A stretch of 64,000 nt of DNA from an uncultured Sphingomonadaceae bacterium (GTDB taxonomy: Bacteria; Pseudomonadota; Alphaproteobacteria; Sphingomonadales; Sphingomonadaceae): NCBI GenBank assembly GCA_903871605.1, contig CAIQHF010000053.1, forward strand, positions 1-64,000, given 5' to 3'. Under the pieces are notes generated by a model. That model searched no databases. It was not told the DNA's origin and saw only the letters and a list, made by a program, of their open reading frames with translations. A program made the translations under genes and the position numbers. Positions 52,354-61,985 of this stretch are shown piece by piece; the first letter of the stretch is position 1; the number at the start of each line of letters is the position of its first letter.

Positions 52354-54483
52354 TTACCGCAACAGGGGAGACATGATGGCGGACATCAGGAAGCTGTCGT
52401 CGCCGCGCAGATAGGCGATGCCGCCAAGACCGATCGCGAAGCGACGCGGATCGTCGGGAGGGCCGGCCAAGGCGCCATCCCAGATGATATCGGCCGCAAC
52501 AATCCCGGATGCATCGGCGTTGGTCCGCCATATCACCGGCTTTGACGGATCGAGATCATCGGCCGATAACAAGAGCGGTGCACGCTCGGATGTCGAAGGC
52601 CCGACCGATAGCGCAATCCGGCCACCCGCGCCCCACGGCGCGACGATCAGCTTCAGCCCGACCACGACCGGCTCGCCGGGGACAAGTCCGTCCGCCAGAC
52701 GAAGCCGACCGCGGCGTCCACGCATCCACATCCCATTCCCATGAGGCGGATAAAAGGAGTCGAAAAGCAGCCCGATAGGGCGGCAGGCGTGTTTCTCGGC
52801 GGAGCGGGCCATAGCCGCCTCGCTAAGGGCGATCGGCCGAGCCTCGGGCAGATTGGGGAGCCGTTGCGGTGGCCCGTCATTGTGCGCCAGCGAGCGAACC
52901 GCTTCGATGAAATCCCGCCCGACGTCGTTCCAGCTCCGCTCGACGAACCGCCGTTCGATCGAAGCTGATCTTCTCGCGCGATGTGCCGGGTCGAGGATCA
53001 TTCGGCGCAAGACGGCGACGCCATCCTCAAGATCGGCCGGGTCGATATAATCGACCAGGTCGCCTCCCACCTCCGGGATCGACGAAACATTCGAGGCAAC
53101 GCATGGCCGAGCATGGCTCAGGCTTTCGCCCACCGGCAGGCCCCACCCCTCCGCGAAGCTCGTGAACACCGTGAATAGGCTGCCGGCATAGACCGCATTG
53201 AGCTCCGCATCCGACAGATCGTGCGCGTGTCGTATCAATCGTCCCAGCCAAGATGTCGATTGAAGGACGTCGTTCAGCGCATCGAGTTGCCAGCCCATGC
53301 GCCCGACGAACAGCAGATCGGGCACGTCCACACCCTCCGCCATCAGCCGCTGCCAAGCGCGGACTACGTACAGGTGGTTCTTCCGACCCTCGACCGTCGA
53401 AACATAGGCTACGTACGGGCGATCGCCGATATCGTCCAAGACCGCCGGCCGCCGCGCGCTGGTTGAGCCTCCCGGCGCGCAGCGCGCCAGGGGCACCGTG
53501 ACGACAGGCAAGGCCCGCCCACCGTGGGTGGCGAGATGAGCAAGCAGCGAGTCCCGTGTAAAATCCGAAATCGTGAGGATGAAGTCAGCGACGGCTACCA
53601 TCTCGGCTAATGCCGTCGAAAAGGACTCGACCAGATCTGGTTCGCAGAAGGCTGGGTGGGTCAACGGAATGAGGTCATACACATAGACGCCGAGCCGGAC
53701 GCCGTCCCGCTGCGAGGTAATAAAGCGATCCACGCTGTTACCGTAGGACCAGAACGCCCCGAGCACGACGATCGCACTGCCGGCGAGCGGCCGAACGCGC
53801 GTCGCGCTCGCCTCGCAGCGGATCAGCAATATCTGGAGGTCGCTATGGCCGATCGGGTCAGCAGACGCATGGTCTACGATCGACCGCAGCATCGCTTGGT
53901 CGACGCGCCAATATTCGCCCGGCAGCAGGATATCGGGACGATTGGTGGACGTGGCGAGAACGAAATGAACGTCGGCATCGTCGACTGCGTGCAGGATGAT
54001 TGCCGCCTGGACACGCTGGATCCCAGACAAGGTCGGATGCGCGCGCAAATACCCGAAAAGATCCTGTACCGAAAACACCAGACTTCCAGCATCCAATATC
54101 ATCGTATCGGGCGTGTCGGACGGATCGGCGAGAAGCGCTAGGCGCCTCAGCACCCGTTCATCGGGCTTGATCGCATCGACACGCCGATAGGCGTCGATCG
54201 CCTCCGGAACGCGGCCAAGCGTGAACAGCGCGTCTGCCAAATGCGTCAGGCTGTCGGCATCTTCGCCAAGGCGGCGCGCGCCCTCGCGATACGCCTCGGC
54301 CGCCTCATGCAGCTTTCCCTGCTGTTTCAGGACGTGACCGAGCTGGACATGGATCGGCGCGTCGTCGGGCCGGACAGCGAGGTGCGCGCGATAGGCGACT
54401 TCCGCCTTCGGCCATTGACCGGCATCCCGAAACCTATCGCCGCGGCGTCTGTGAATGCGACGCAGGCTGAAGGGAAATCGCAT
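52354..54483 (-). CDS. Large TPR-containing glycosyltransferase, paralogue 1
   Basis: A 709-residue protein in three parts. Residues ~1-120 form about three TPR-like repeats (AEVAYRAHLAVRPDDAPIHV; EAAEAYREGARRLGEDADSL; EAIDAYRRVDAIKPDE). A GT4 body (~125-560) has VFSVQDLFGYLRAHPTLSGI, LGVYVYDLIPLTHPAF, AYVSTVEGRKNHLYVVRAW and FTSFAEGWGLPVGESLSHARP. A C-terminal beta-rich domain (~570-709) with DSFYPPHGNGMWMRG is unfamiliar to me. GGAGA lies 5 nt before the ATG. The same plan occurs in the genes at 57854-59989 and 55993-57789. It is the first gene of the operon leading to kpsD. Confidence 0.85.
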   Translation of the reverse strand: MRFPFSLRRIHRRRGDRFRDAGQWPKAEVAYRAHLAVRPDDAPIHVQLGHVLKQQGKLHEAAEAYREGARRLGEDADSLTHLADALFTLGRVPEAIDAYRRVDAIKPDERVLRRLALLADPSDTPDTMILDAGSLVFSVQDLFGYLRAHPTLSGIQRVQAAIILHAVDDADVHFVLATSTNRPDILLPGEYWRVDQAMLRSIVDHASADPIGHSDLQILLIRCEASATRVRPLAGSAIVVLGAFWSYGNSVDRFITSQRDGVRLGVYVYDLIPLTHPAFCEPDLVESFSTALAEMVAVADFILTISDFTRDSLLAHLATHGGRALPVVTVPLARCAPGGSTSARRPAVLDDIGDRPYVAYVSTVEGRKNHLYVVRAWQRLMAEGVDVPDLLFVGRMGWQLDALNDVLQSTSWLGRLIRHAHDLSDAELNAVYAGSLFTVFTSFAEGWGLPVGESLSHARPCVASNVSSIPEVGGDLVDYIDPADLEDGVAVLRRMILDPAHRARRSASIERRFVERSWNDVGRDFIEAVRSLAHNDGPPQRLPNLPEARPIALSEAAMARSAEKHACRPIGLLFDSFYPPHGNGMWMRGRRGRLRLADGLVPGEPVVVGLKLIVAPWGAGGRIALSVGPSTSERAPLLLSADDLDPSKPVIWRTNADASGIVAADIIWDGALAGPPDDPRRFAIGLGGIAYLRGDDSFLMSAIMSPLLR

Positions 54484-54723
54484 TATCTCTCCGTGGCGCC
54501 GGCCAGCAGCCTCGCTGCCCTGCCGGTTCGGTAGCGGCTTTTCAAGCAGGCTGTGGCCGACCGGCGACGCGCCCCGGTCCAACGCGCTATCGTAGAGATG
54601 TCCACCGCCTATAGCCATTCCCTTGGCGGGCGTGGCATAGCCGCTTGCGTGGAAACGCTGCCCGATCATAGTCCCGGGTGCGCAGTGGGCCGATCAATGC
54701 GTACGCCGCGAGAGGAAAATAGC

Positions 54724-55980
54724 ATGGGCTTGCGGGCGCCGCATCCGTTCCGCATGCCGGGGGTCCTCGGCCTCATTCTCGTCATGTTCTGCGCAACGGC
54801 TATGGCGGGGCCCAGTCGGGGCGTCGCCCATGGAATCTGCACAGCACTGCGTCCGCTCGCGGACGGCAGCAAGGATGCGGCACCGGCGCTGCAGCACTGC
54901 CTGGACAGCGCCTCACCCGGTTCCACCGTCCAGATTCCCGCCGGCTCCTATCTTCTTCTTTCACCGATCATCGTCCGTCGGCCTTTGGCTCTCACAACCG
55001 CCGGGCTGCCGTCCGGCGCGCCAGCCTGTCGCCGCGTCGACCCGCGTTGTGCGACTCTCCTTCCGACCATGTCGGCGACTGCATCCGCACAGGCGCCGAT
55101 GCCGATCGACTTCCAGGCCGACAATCTGGCGATAGACCATATCATCTTCGCGGGTTCGCGAACCCGCGCGCCAAAGCTCGCCGCGACATTGTGCCTATCA
55201 ACGACTGCGCGCGGGCTGGCGGGAGGGCTGCGACTGAACGGACAGAATGTCCACGTTACCCGATCGGTGTTCCGCGATTTCGCCTGCTATTCCGCATTTG
55301 AAATGGGTGCCGGCTCAGGCGTGATCACGGACAATCTTTTCGCGAACAACGGGACGCACAACGTCAATATGATGTGGTCCGACGGATTGACGATCCACGA
55401 CGGCAAACATCTCCGCGTCAGCAACAATCTATTTGTCGACAACACCGACGTCCAGCTGATCTTCGGTGGCTGCACCGATTGCAGCGTGACGGGCAACCGC
55501 TTCCGGCATTCCATCGGGGAAGCCGGTGGCTCGTTCGCCGAGCTTATGATCCACGCGTGGCCGGCCGGCGCCACCAGCGGCCGTTACGACGGAACGGTCG
55601 TGTCGAACAACGATATCGATTGCGGCCCAAGGCATCGGTGCGGCTTCGGCATCATGATCGGCGCGCGCCCTTGGTATCAGGCCCCCACGTCGGGCGGCAC
55701 GCTGACGGGCAATCACGTGCGCAATGCGATGCTGGGGATCAATGTCGACGGGCTGTCGGGCCCTGTGCAGATCGGTTCCAATCAGGTCGTGTCCGCCCCG
55801 GGTTCATATCGGGCGAGCTGCGGTGCCAAATCCGTCACCGCAGGCATCAATATCGCCCCCTCGTCGCGAGGGTTTGTCTCCAACGCACAGGTCGCGCAGT
55901 CGGCCAGTGCCGAGAGCTACGCCGACTGCCTGCTCAACTATCCGAGTTTCTCGAGGACGACCGCAACCGCCGCGCACTGA
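54724..55980 (+). CDS. Secreted right-handed beta-helix protein, cysteine-rich
   Basis: A 418-residue exported protein. The signal peptide (VLGLILVMFCATAMAG) begins after a short basic N terminus. The body shows parallel beta-helix features: DNLAIDHIIFAGS, GVITDNLFANNGTHNV, HLRVSNNLFVDNTDVQLIFGG, GTVVSNNDIDCG and GTLTGNHVRNAMLGINVDG. The mature part holds about a dozen cysteines. Related folds are polysaccharide lyases, epimerases or hydrolases; the catalytic residues could not be assigned. AGAGGA lies ~9 nt before the ATG at 54724. It is divergent from the TPR glycosyltransferase operon and converges with the next transferase (12 bp). Confidence 0.8.
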   Translation: MGLRAPHPFRMPGVLGLILVMFCATAMAGPSRGVAHGICTALRPLADGSKDAAPALQHCLDSASPGSTVQIPAGSYLLLSPIIVRRPLALTTAGLPSGAPACRRVDPRCATLLPTMSATASAQAPMPIDFQADNLAIDHIIFAGSRTRAPKLAATLCLSTTARGLAGGLRLNGQNVHVTRSVFRDFACYSAFEMGAGSGVITDNLFANNGTHNVNMMWSDGLTIHDGKHLRVSNNLFVDNTDVQLIFGGCTDCSVTGNRFRHSIGEAGGSFAELMIHAWPAGATSGRYDGTVVSNNDIDCGPRHRCGFGIMIGARPWYQAPTSGGTLTGNHVRNAMLGINVDGLSGPVQIGSNQVVSAPGSYRASCGAKSVTAGINIAPSSRGFVSNAQVAQSASAESYADCLLNYPSFSRTTATAAH

Positions 55981-55992
55981 GCATAACCCCCA

Positions 55993-57789
55993 CTACGCGC
56001 CTTCGATCGGAGACAGATCGTGAAAGGTGAAATGCTCAACGACATTTTCCCGGGCCAATATGTCGGACTCGCGTGCGTAGCCGACCGCAGACAGCCCGAC
56101 TCCGATCAAGCGCGAATCTCCGCCCGGCAACGGCGCGAGTTCGTTGCCCAATTCGATCAGGATCGTGCAGAGGCCGCCCGCCCCGATCTTGCCCTTGGTA
56201 CGCAGGGCACTGCGCGTTTCGGGAGGGATATGCTGCCACCGTGTGCCTCCTCGGTCGGAATCGCGCCCATCGAGAAGATGGACGGCGATCGACTGGGCCT
56301 GACCGCTCGGGACGTTGAACTCCAGATAGACGATAACCGTCTCGCCTTCGTCGAGACCCGTCAAGAACTGCAATTCGCCTGTGTTCCCGCGCATCCAAGC
56401 GCCATGCGCCTCGAGCCCGTAGAATGATCCGACCAGCGTCATCCGCATCGGGCTCGGTACGTAGCGCGACATGATGATCGGCTCGGTCGTCAGCGCCCCG
56501 AGCGAAAACCGGGTGCCCTCAGGCAGCGTCGGGTAGATCTCGCGGGTCGGATAATCGACGGCCATCGCTTCGCGCGTCTTGGCGAAGAAATCCGCGCCGA
56601 CATCGTCCCATCCTCGCGGTGTGAACGACGAGCGTATGTCCTCGCGACGCGCGTCCCGATAGTCGCCGTCCTCGATAAGTCGCTTGAGACGTTCAATCCC
56701 GTCGCGCAGGTTAAGCGGGTCGATATAGTCGACAAAAGCGCCGCCCACTTCGGGTATCGACGACGTGCTCGATGCGACGCAGGGCACGTTGTGGATCAGA
56801 CTTTCGCCAACCGGCAGACCCCATCCTTCGACGAAGCTCGAGAACACCGTGAAGAGGCAATGGGCGTAGACGCTGTTGAGTTCGGCGTCGGACAGATCGT
56901 GAACGATATGCACCCGGTCGCCGAGATAGCGCGTGCCGTCGAGCAGGTCCATGAGGCCGCTGATCCGCCACCCCTTGCGCCCGACGAACACCAGGTCGGG
57001 AACGTCTATGCCCTGCGCGATCATCTCGCGCCACGCATTCACGATATAGAGATGGTTTTTGCGCGCCTCGACTGTCGAGATATAGGCGACGTAGCGACGG
57101 CCCCTGATCCGGTTGAGCGCCGCCGGCCAGCTCTCGACGCCAAGATCGGGGATCGTCAGCGAATGCGCGAGCGGCACGGTACGCATCGGAATGGTGCGAC
57201 CGCCATTCTCGCGGAACAGCTTCGCCAACGTCTCCTGCGTATAATCCGAGATGGTGAAGATGAAATCGACGACAAGCCCCATTTCGGCGACGGACATGGA
57301 GAAGTCGCGGGCAAGTCCCGCCTCACAAAATTCGGGATGCGTGACCGGTATGATGTCATACACATAGGCACCGATCTTAACGCCCTCGCGTCGCGACGTC
57401 ACATACCGGTCGATGGTATTGCCATGGCCCCAAAAGGCGCCCAGCAGGACGATTGTGACGCCAAGGCCGGGCCGCACGCGCTCCGCCGCTTCCTCGCACG
57501 CATTCAGCATACGCCGGAGCTGATGATGATCGACCTTGTCGCCCGAGGCGTAAAGAATGATGTCGCGGAACGCCTGCTGATCGATCAGCAGAAACTCGCC
57601 GTCGCGATGCCGATCCGTGAGATCATTGAGGATGAAGCCGATCGTCCCGGCCTCCTTCGCGATTCCATACAAAGCGATGCCGGCCTGCACGCGCTGGATG
57701 CCCGACATCGTCGCATGCGCGCGCAGATATCCGAACATATCCTGGACCGAAAACAGGATCGTTCCATCGTCAAACTTGCGCACGCACAT
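55993..57789 (-). CDS. Large glycosyltransferase, paralogue 2 (no TPR part)
   Basis: A 598-residue paralogue of the transferases at 52354-54483 and 57854-59989 that lacks their TPR region. It begins near TILFSVQDMFGYLRAHATMSGIQ and has IGAYVYDIIPVTHPEF, AYISTVEARKNHLYIVNAW, FSSFVEGWGLPVGESLIHNVP and GAFVDYIDPLNL. The C-terminal domain (~445-598) includes GSFYGLEAHGAWMRGNTGEL. ATG 57789 directly follows GAGGA; GTG at 57783 would have better spacing. It lies 64 bp downstream of paralogue 3 on the same strand, probably in one operon. Confidence 0.84.
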   Translation of the reverse strand: MCVRKFDDGTILFSVQDMFGYLRAHATMSGIQRVQAGIALYGIAKEAGTIGFILNDLTDRHRDGEFLLIDQQAFRDIILYASGDKVDHHQLRRMLNACEEAAERVRPGLGVTIVLLGAFWGHGNTIDRYVTSRREGVKIGAYVYDIIPVTHPEFCEAGLARDFSMSVAEMGLVVDFIFTISDYTQETLAKLFRENGGRTIPMRTVPLAHSLTIPDLGVESWPAALNRIRGRRYVAYISTVEARKNHLYIVNAWREMIAQGIDVPDLVFVGRKGWRISGLMDLLDGTRYLGDRVHIVHDLSDAELNSVYAHCLFTVFSSFVEGWGLPVGESLIHNVPCVASSTSSIPEVGGAFVDYIDPLNLRDGIERLKRLIEDGDYRDARREDIRSSFTPRGWDDVGADFFAKTREAMAVDYPTREIYPTLPEGTRFSLGALTTEPIIMSRYVPSPMRMTLVGSFYGLEAHGAWMRGNTGELQFLTGLDEGETVIVYLEFNVPSGQAQSIAVHLLDGRDSDRGGTRWQHIPPETRSALRTKGKIGAGGLCTILIELGNELAPLPGGDSRLIGVGLSAVGYARESDILARENVVEHFTFHDLSPIEGA

Positions 57790-57853
57790 TCCTCATTGTT
57801 GCAGTGTAACGACTAGCGGGAGCGGCTCGGGACGCCGCTTCCAAGCCCGATCT

Positions 57854-59989
57854 TCACGCAGCGGCGTTGAACAGAAATTGCTCGCGCAGAGTCAGCCGCG
57901 GCGCGGCATCGGCCTTGCGAGCATAGCCGATCGCGTTGAGGGCGATTGCGATGTGGCGGTTGTCCCCCGGGGGCGTCTGCATTTCTCCCTCATAGGCGAA
58001 GAGGACGGTACAGCGGCCCTGCGCGTCGGTGCGACCCTCCAACCTGATCAGATCGCCTCCAGGCGACAGGTTCAACCATCGGCGGGGAGCCCGTGATGAC
58101 GCGAACGAGGCCGAAAATCGCCGGCCGGTCGCCCAAGGAGCAGCCGATATCTTCAGGAAGACGACGATCGGTTCGTCCGCATCCGCGCTCGTTCCGAACG
58201 TCAGTTCGCCCATGTCGCCGCGCATCCAGGCGCCATGGCGTTCCGCCTCGTAGAAGGAGCCCGCCAGCGCCAGGGACATCGGATGGGCCAGTTGCTCGCC
58301 GACCGGCACGATGCTGGATTGGATGTCGCCCGGGTCGATCATCACCCCCTCCCGCAGCATCACCGTGGGTAGCGATCTCGGCGCGGCGGACGCTGCCACA
58401 TGTCGCACGACCGCATCGATCACGTCGGTACCGACGTCCTGCCAACGTCTCGGGACGAACCGCTCACGAATCGCCCGCTGCCGCGCCGATCGATAGGCAT
58501 CGTCTTCGATCATCCGCCGAAACACGGCAACGCCATCGTCCAGATCCAAGGGATCGATATAATCGACAAACTCTCCGCCGACTTCCGGAATCGCTCCGGC
58601 TCGCGCCGCGACGCAGGGAACGCCGCGGCTCAGGCTTTCGCCGACCGGCAGTCCCCACCCTTCCGCGAAACTGGTGAAGACCGTGAATTGCGCTCCCCGA
58701 TACACCGCGTCGAGCTCGCCGTCCGACAGGCCGTTGATGATGTGAACCCGGCCCCCGAGATTGCCGGTGCTGGCGAGCAGCGCCATGAGCTCATCGGCTT
58801 TCCAGCCCGGTCTGCCGACAAGAAGCAGATCGGGAACATCGACCTTCTCGGCAATCATCCGTTGCCACGCCCTGACGACATAGATGTGATTCTTCCGCCC
58901 TTCGATCGTCGAAACATAGGCGACATATCGCTTCGGCAGATTGGAAGAGCGCGATCTCGGCCGCGTGTCGAGCTTCGGGATTTGGTCGTCTTGCGCGTGC
59001 GCGAGCGGCACCGTGCTCATCGGGATGTCGCGGACGCCGAACGCCGCCATAAACCGCTTCAGCTCGGCTTGGGTGTGATCCGAATTCGTCAGCACGAGGT
59101 CCGCTGCATACAGTAGCTCGGAAAGCCGCTGCCAGAAGACCCGCGATAGATTGGCATCGCAATATTCAAGGTGCGTCACGGGGATCACGTCGTGGACGAA
59201 CAGGACCAATCGCGCGCTCCGGCGCAATGGAACCAGATATTCGGCGATCCCGCTGGCCTCGCCCCAGAAGGCGCCAAGATGCACGATCGTACAACCCGCA
59301 CCGAGCGACAGCGGGGTCGCCAGCAGCCGGGCCTCCATCAACATCATCTGGAGCACGGGATGATCGACCACTTCACCAGATGCGTAGTCGACGATCGCGA
59401 CCAGGCCTTGCCTTTCCAGCCGGAACAAAGCCGGCGCGTCATGTTCGTCCCGGCCGCTGATGACGAACAGCGTGTCGAGCGCGGCATCCGCTATCGCGGC
59501 TCTTATGACGCCGGCCTGCACGCGCTGAATGCCCGTCGTCGTCGCATGCCGCTCGAACGCGTGGAAAAAATCCTCCAGCGCGAAAACGATCGTGCCCGGA
59601 CGGGCGACCAGAACGTCGCGGCCGGCGCGTGTGATCAGCTCGCGGACCTGTTGCATCGTCTCCAGACTGGGCTGGAGGCGAAACTGCGCACGGAACACGT
59701 CAAGTGCATCGGCCTTCCGCGACTGGCGCCTGAGCAGATGACCGAGATGCAGCAGCACGTCGGCATCGTTGGGCATCAACTGCACGGCGCGCCGATAGGC
59801 GCGTTCCGCTGCGCGCAGATCTCCGGCCTCTTTCTCGCAATGGCCAAGTTGCACCCAGATCGGACCGTCATCGGGATGTTCCGCAAGGTGCACGGCATAC
59901 GCATCAGCGGCCTGACGCCATTCGGCGTTGTTGCGATGCATGTCGCCATTCCGCCGGATCGCGTTCTTGCGTTTGAACTGGAACTTCAT
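57854..59989 (-). CDS. Large TPR-containing glycosyltransferase, paralogue 3
   Basis: A 711-residue protein built like paralogue 1. The N-terminal TPR region (~20-115) has AADAYAVHLAEHPDDGPIWV and AERAYRRAVQLMPNDADVLL. The GT4 body (~135-545) shows TIVFALEDFFHAFERHATTTGIQ, LVLFVHDVIPVTHLEY, AYVSTIEGRKNHIYVVRAW and FTSFAEGWGLPVGESLSRGVP. The C-terminal domain (~560-711) has GSFYEAERHGAWMRGDMGEL. GGAG lies 6 nt before the ATG at 59989. The frame is open to 60040 without support. It heads a two-gene operon with paralogue 2 and is divergent from the gene at 60293. Confidence 0.85.
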   Translation of the reverse strand: MKFQFKRKNAIRRNGDMHRNNAEWRQAADAYAVHLAEHPDDGPIWVQLGHCEKEAGDLRAAERAYRRAVQLMPNDADVLLHLGHLLRRQSRKADALDVFRAQFRLQPSLETMQQVRELITRAGRDVLVARPGTIVFALEDFFHAFERHATTTGIQRVQAGVIRAAIADAALDTLFVISGRDEHDAPALFRLERQGLVAIVDYASGEVVDHPVLQMMLMEARLLATPLSLGAGCTIVHLGAFWGEASGIAEYLVPLRRSARLVLFVHDVIPVTHLEYCDANLSRVFWQRLSELLYAADLVLTNSDHTQAELKRFMAAFGVRDIPMSTVPLAHAQDDQIPKLDTRPRSRSSNLPKRYVAYVSTIEGRKNHIYVVRAWQRMIAEKVDVPDLLLVGRPGWKADELMALLASTGNLGGRVHIINGLSDGELDAVYRGAQFTVFTSFAEGWGLPVGESLSRGVPCVAARAGAIPEVGGEFVDYIDPLDLDDGVAVFRRMIEDDAYRSARQRAIRERFVPRRWQDVGTDVIDAVVRHVAASAAPRSLPTVMLREGVMIDPGDIQSSIVPVGEQLAHPMSLALAGSFYEAERHGAWMRGDMGELTFGTSADADEPIVVFLKISAAPWATGRRFSASFASSRAPRRWLNLSPGGDLIRLEGRTDAQGRCTVLFAYEGEMQTPPGDNRHIAIALNAIGYARKADAAPRLTLREQFLFNAAA

Positions 59990-60292
59990 TCGGGCTCCGC
60001 AACTCGCATTTTTTCGCGTTTCAGCGGCATACACCATCAATCTGGCGGAGCAACTTCGCAGCGCAGCATAAAACGCACGGTCCGCAGCATGTCGATGCGC
60101 AATCCTGGCTCGGCGGCCATGCCCTTGCCTCCCCCTCTTCCCCGCTATAGCTGCGATACACGGACGCCGCGATATGAACCGCGGCCAGGACGGGGCGATG
60201 CTTGGATAACGGTCGGGTGCGATCCGCTGGCGAGCAGCGGAATATATGGTGGCGACGCGCTGGTGGCGTCAGGACGATCGGGCGATAGATCG
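59990..60292. other. Divergent intergenic region without a recognised gene
   Basis: 303 bp between two divergent glycosyltransferase genes. It is less GC-rich near 60000-60070 and holds CTATAG at 60145-60150, but no well-spaced -35 was found on either strand. Promoters for both directions are expected here. No repeat, RNA or small gene was recognised. Confidence 0.5.
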
Positions 60293-61306
60293 ATGAAGAT
60301 TTTGTATTATTCCGTGCATTCGGTCTTGGAAGACGACGAAATCCGCATGCTCAAGGGACTTGGGCACGATGTCTTTCCGCTCGGCGTCAATTTCGGGTTC
60401 GATGCGGTCGAACCGTTTCGCGATAGTATCGCCTTCAGCGACCGCGAACACGCACTTCTCGACGACTTCTATCGAACGGGATGCGCCTATCGCTACGGAC
60501 ATCCCTACGCTGCGGAGACTATTCTGACCCGGGAGTTCGTCGCGCTGTTCGACGCGATGATCGTCATGCATGATCTGGAGTTCATCGATCGCTGGTGGCC
60601 GATCCTCTCGCAAATCCCCGTGATCTGGCGGACGATCGGGCAAAATATCGAAGGCCTCGAGCCGCTGGCGAGCAGCCTTAAGGCTAAAGGCCTGCACATC
60701 GTCCGTTATTCGCCTGTCGAACGACGGGCGCCACACTATGCCGGCGAGAGGGCATTGATCCGATTCGGCAAGAATGCCGATCATTATGGTCCATGGACGG
60801 GCCGGGATCTCAGCGTGCTGACATTCGCCAATCTCCTCGTGCAGCGCTATCCGACGGAGGCGCAGATCTATCTGGAAACCGTGGTGGGCCTGCCGTCAGC
60901 GCTCGGCGGTGTCGGCAACGAGGCATTGCCCGGCCAGATCGGTCTGCTCAGCCCGCAACAGCAGCAGGATCGCTACAATGACAGCCGGGCCTATCTCTAT
61001 TGCTCGGGGGGCGAGGTTCCCTACACGCTCAATTTTATCGAAGCGCTGATGACCGGGCTGCCGGTTGTTGCTTTCAAATTCGACCCGGCCCATCGCTATT
61101 ATGAGATACCCGCCCTGCTCGAAGCCGGCGGCGGAATGGTGGCATCGACCGTCGAGCAGGCGCGTGGGTTTCTGCAGCGGCTTCTCAACGATGAGGCCTT
61201 CGCTCAGGAGGCTAGCGCGAAGAGCCGCGCCATTGCGCTTGAGCATTTCGGCCTCGATCGGATCGGCCGCCAATGGAATAGCCTTCTTGTATCGGTCACG
61301 CGCTAG
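60293..61306 (+). CDS. Glycosyltransferase (GT-B type)
   Basis: A 337-residue protein. The N terminus MKILYYSVHSVLEDDEIRML is a Rossmann-type beginning. DAMIVMHDLEFIDRWWPIL, VIWRTIGQNIEGLEPL and IRFGKNADHYGPW follow. The C-terminal half has RAYLYCSGGEVPYTLNFIEALMTGLPVVAFKFD, a GT4-like donor region with the conserved Glu. It is shorter than the other transferases here. The start at 60293 is preferred over earlier in-frame codons because the fold begins there; the ribosome site is weak. It converges with kpsT (19 bp). Confidence 0.75.
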   Translation: MKILYYSVHSVLEDDEIRMLKGLGHDVFPLGVNFGFDAVEPFRDSIAFSDREHALLDDFYRTGCAYRYGHPYAAETILTREFVALFDAMIVMHDLEFIDRWWPILSQIPVIWRTIGQNIEGLEPLASSLKAKGLHIVRYSPVERRAPHYAGERALIRFGKNADHYGPWTGRDLSVLTFANLLVQRYPTEAQIYLETVVGLPSALGGVGNEALPGQIGLLSPQQQQDRYNDSRAYLYCSGGEVPYTLNFIEALMTGLPVVAFKFDPAHRYYEIPALLEAGGGMVASTVEQARGFLQRLLNDEAFAQEASAKSRAIALEHFGLDRIGRQWNSLLVSVTR

Positions 61307-61325
61307 CGTGAACGCCGACCTCAGA

Positions 61326-61985
61326 CTATTGGATCGACTGATTGTGCAGATGGACGGCGATCGCTTCTTCGATCGTATCGTAAAAGACGAGGTTCCCGCC
61401 GTTCAGAACGGCCCCGGTCGTACAATATAGCTGCAGCGTTCCTGGATCGTGGCTGATCATCACCAGCGTCCCCATCTCGCGGCGATAGTGAAGCGCGTCG
61501 GCGCAGCGTTGCCGAAAACGATCGTCGCCGGCGGCTGTAACCTCGTCGACGAGATAGCAGTCAAAATCGATCGCAAGCGATATACCAAAGGCGAGTCGCG
61601 CGAGCATGCCGGCGGAATAGCTGTAGATCGGCTGGTGGAAATAGGCACCGAGCTGCGCGAAATCTTCGACATAATCGAGCAGCGGATCAATCTCCCGGCC
61701 ATAAATGCGGGCGATGAAGCGCGCGTTGTCCGCGCCTGTCAGGGTCGACTGGAAGCAACTCGAATAACCGATCGGCCAGGAACAGCTTCCTTCCCGCATC
61801 ACCCGCCCCGAACTCGGCGCCTCGACGCCAGAGATAAGCCGCATCAGCGTCGATTTCCCCGCACCATTCGCGCCGCAGATACCCAGGCTTGCCCCTCGCT
61901 GGATCTCGAAGCTGAGCGGATTCAAGACCTTCTTGTGAAACTTGCGGATATGATAAGTCTTAGTGACGTCTTCGAATTTTATCAT
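61326..61985 (-). CDS. kpsT: Capsule ABC exporter ATPase KpsT
   Basis: A 219-residue ATPase of the polysaccharide exporter class. Walker A is GANGAGKST (residues 38-46), the signature is YSAGMLARLAFG (the KpsT/BexA form in place of LSGGQ), and Walker B is CYLVDEV, followed by the switch His in VMISHD. Partner permease KpsM is at 46488-47303. The ATG at 61985 overlaps the stop of the upstream epimerase as ATGA, so the exporter ATPase is translationally coupled to sugar-nucleotide genes. Confidence 0.92.
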   Translation of the reverse strand: MIKFEDVTKTYHIRKFHKKVLNPLSFEIQRGASLGICGANGAGKSTLMRLISGVEAPSSGRVMREGSCSWPIGYSSCFQSTLTGADNARFIARIYGREIDPLLDYVEDFAQLGAYFHQPIYSYSAGMLARLAFGISLAIDFDCYLVDEVTAAGDDRFRQRCADALHYRREMGTLVMISHDPGTLQLYCTTGAVLNGGNLVFYDTIEEAIAVHLHNQSIQ

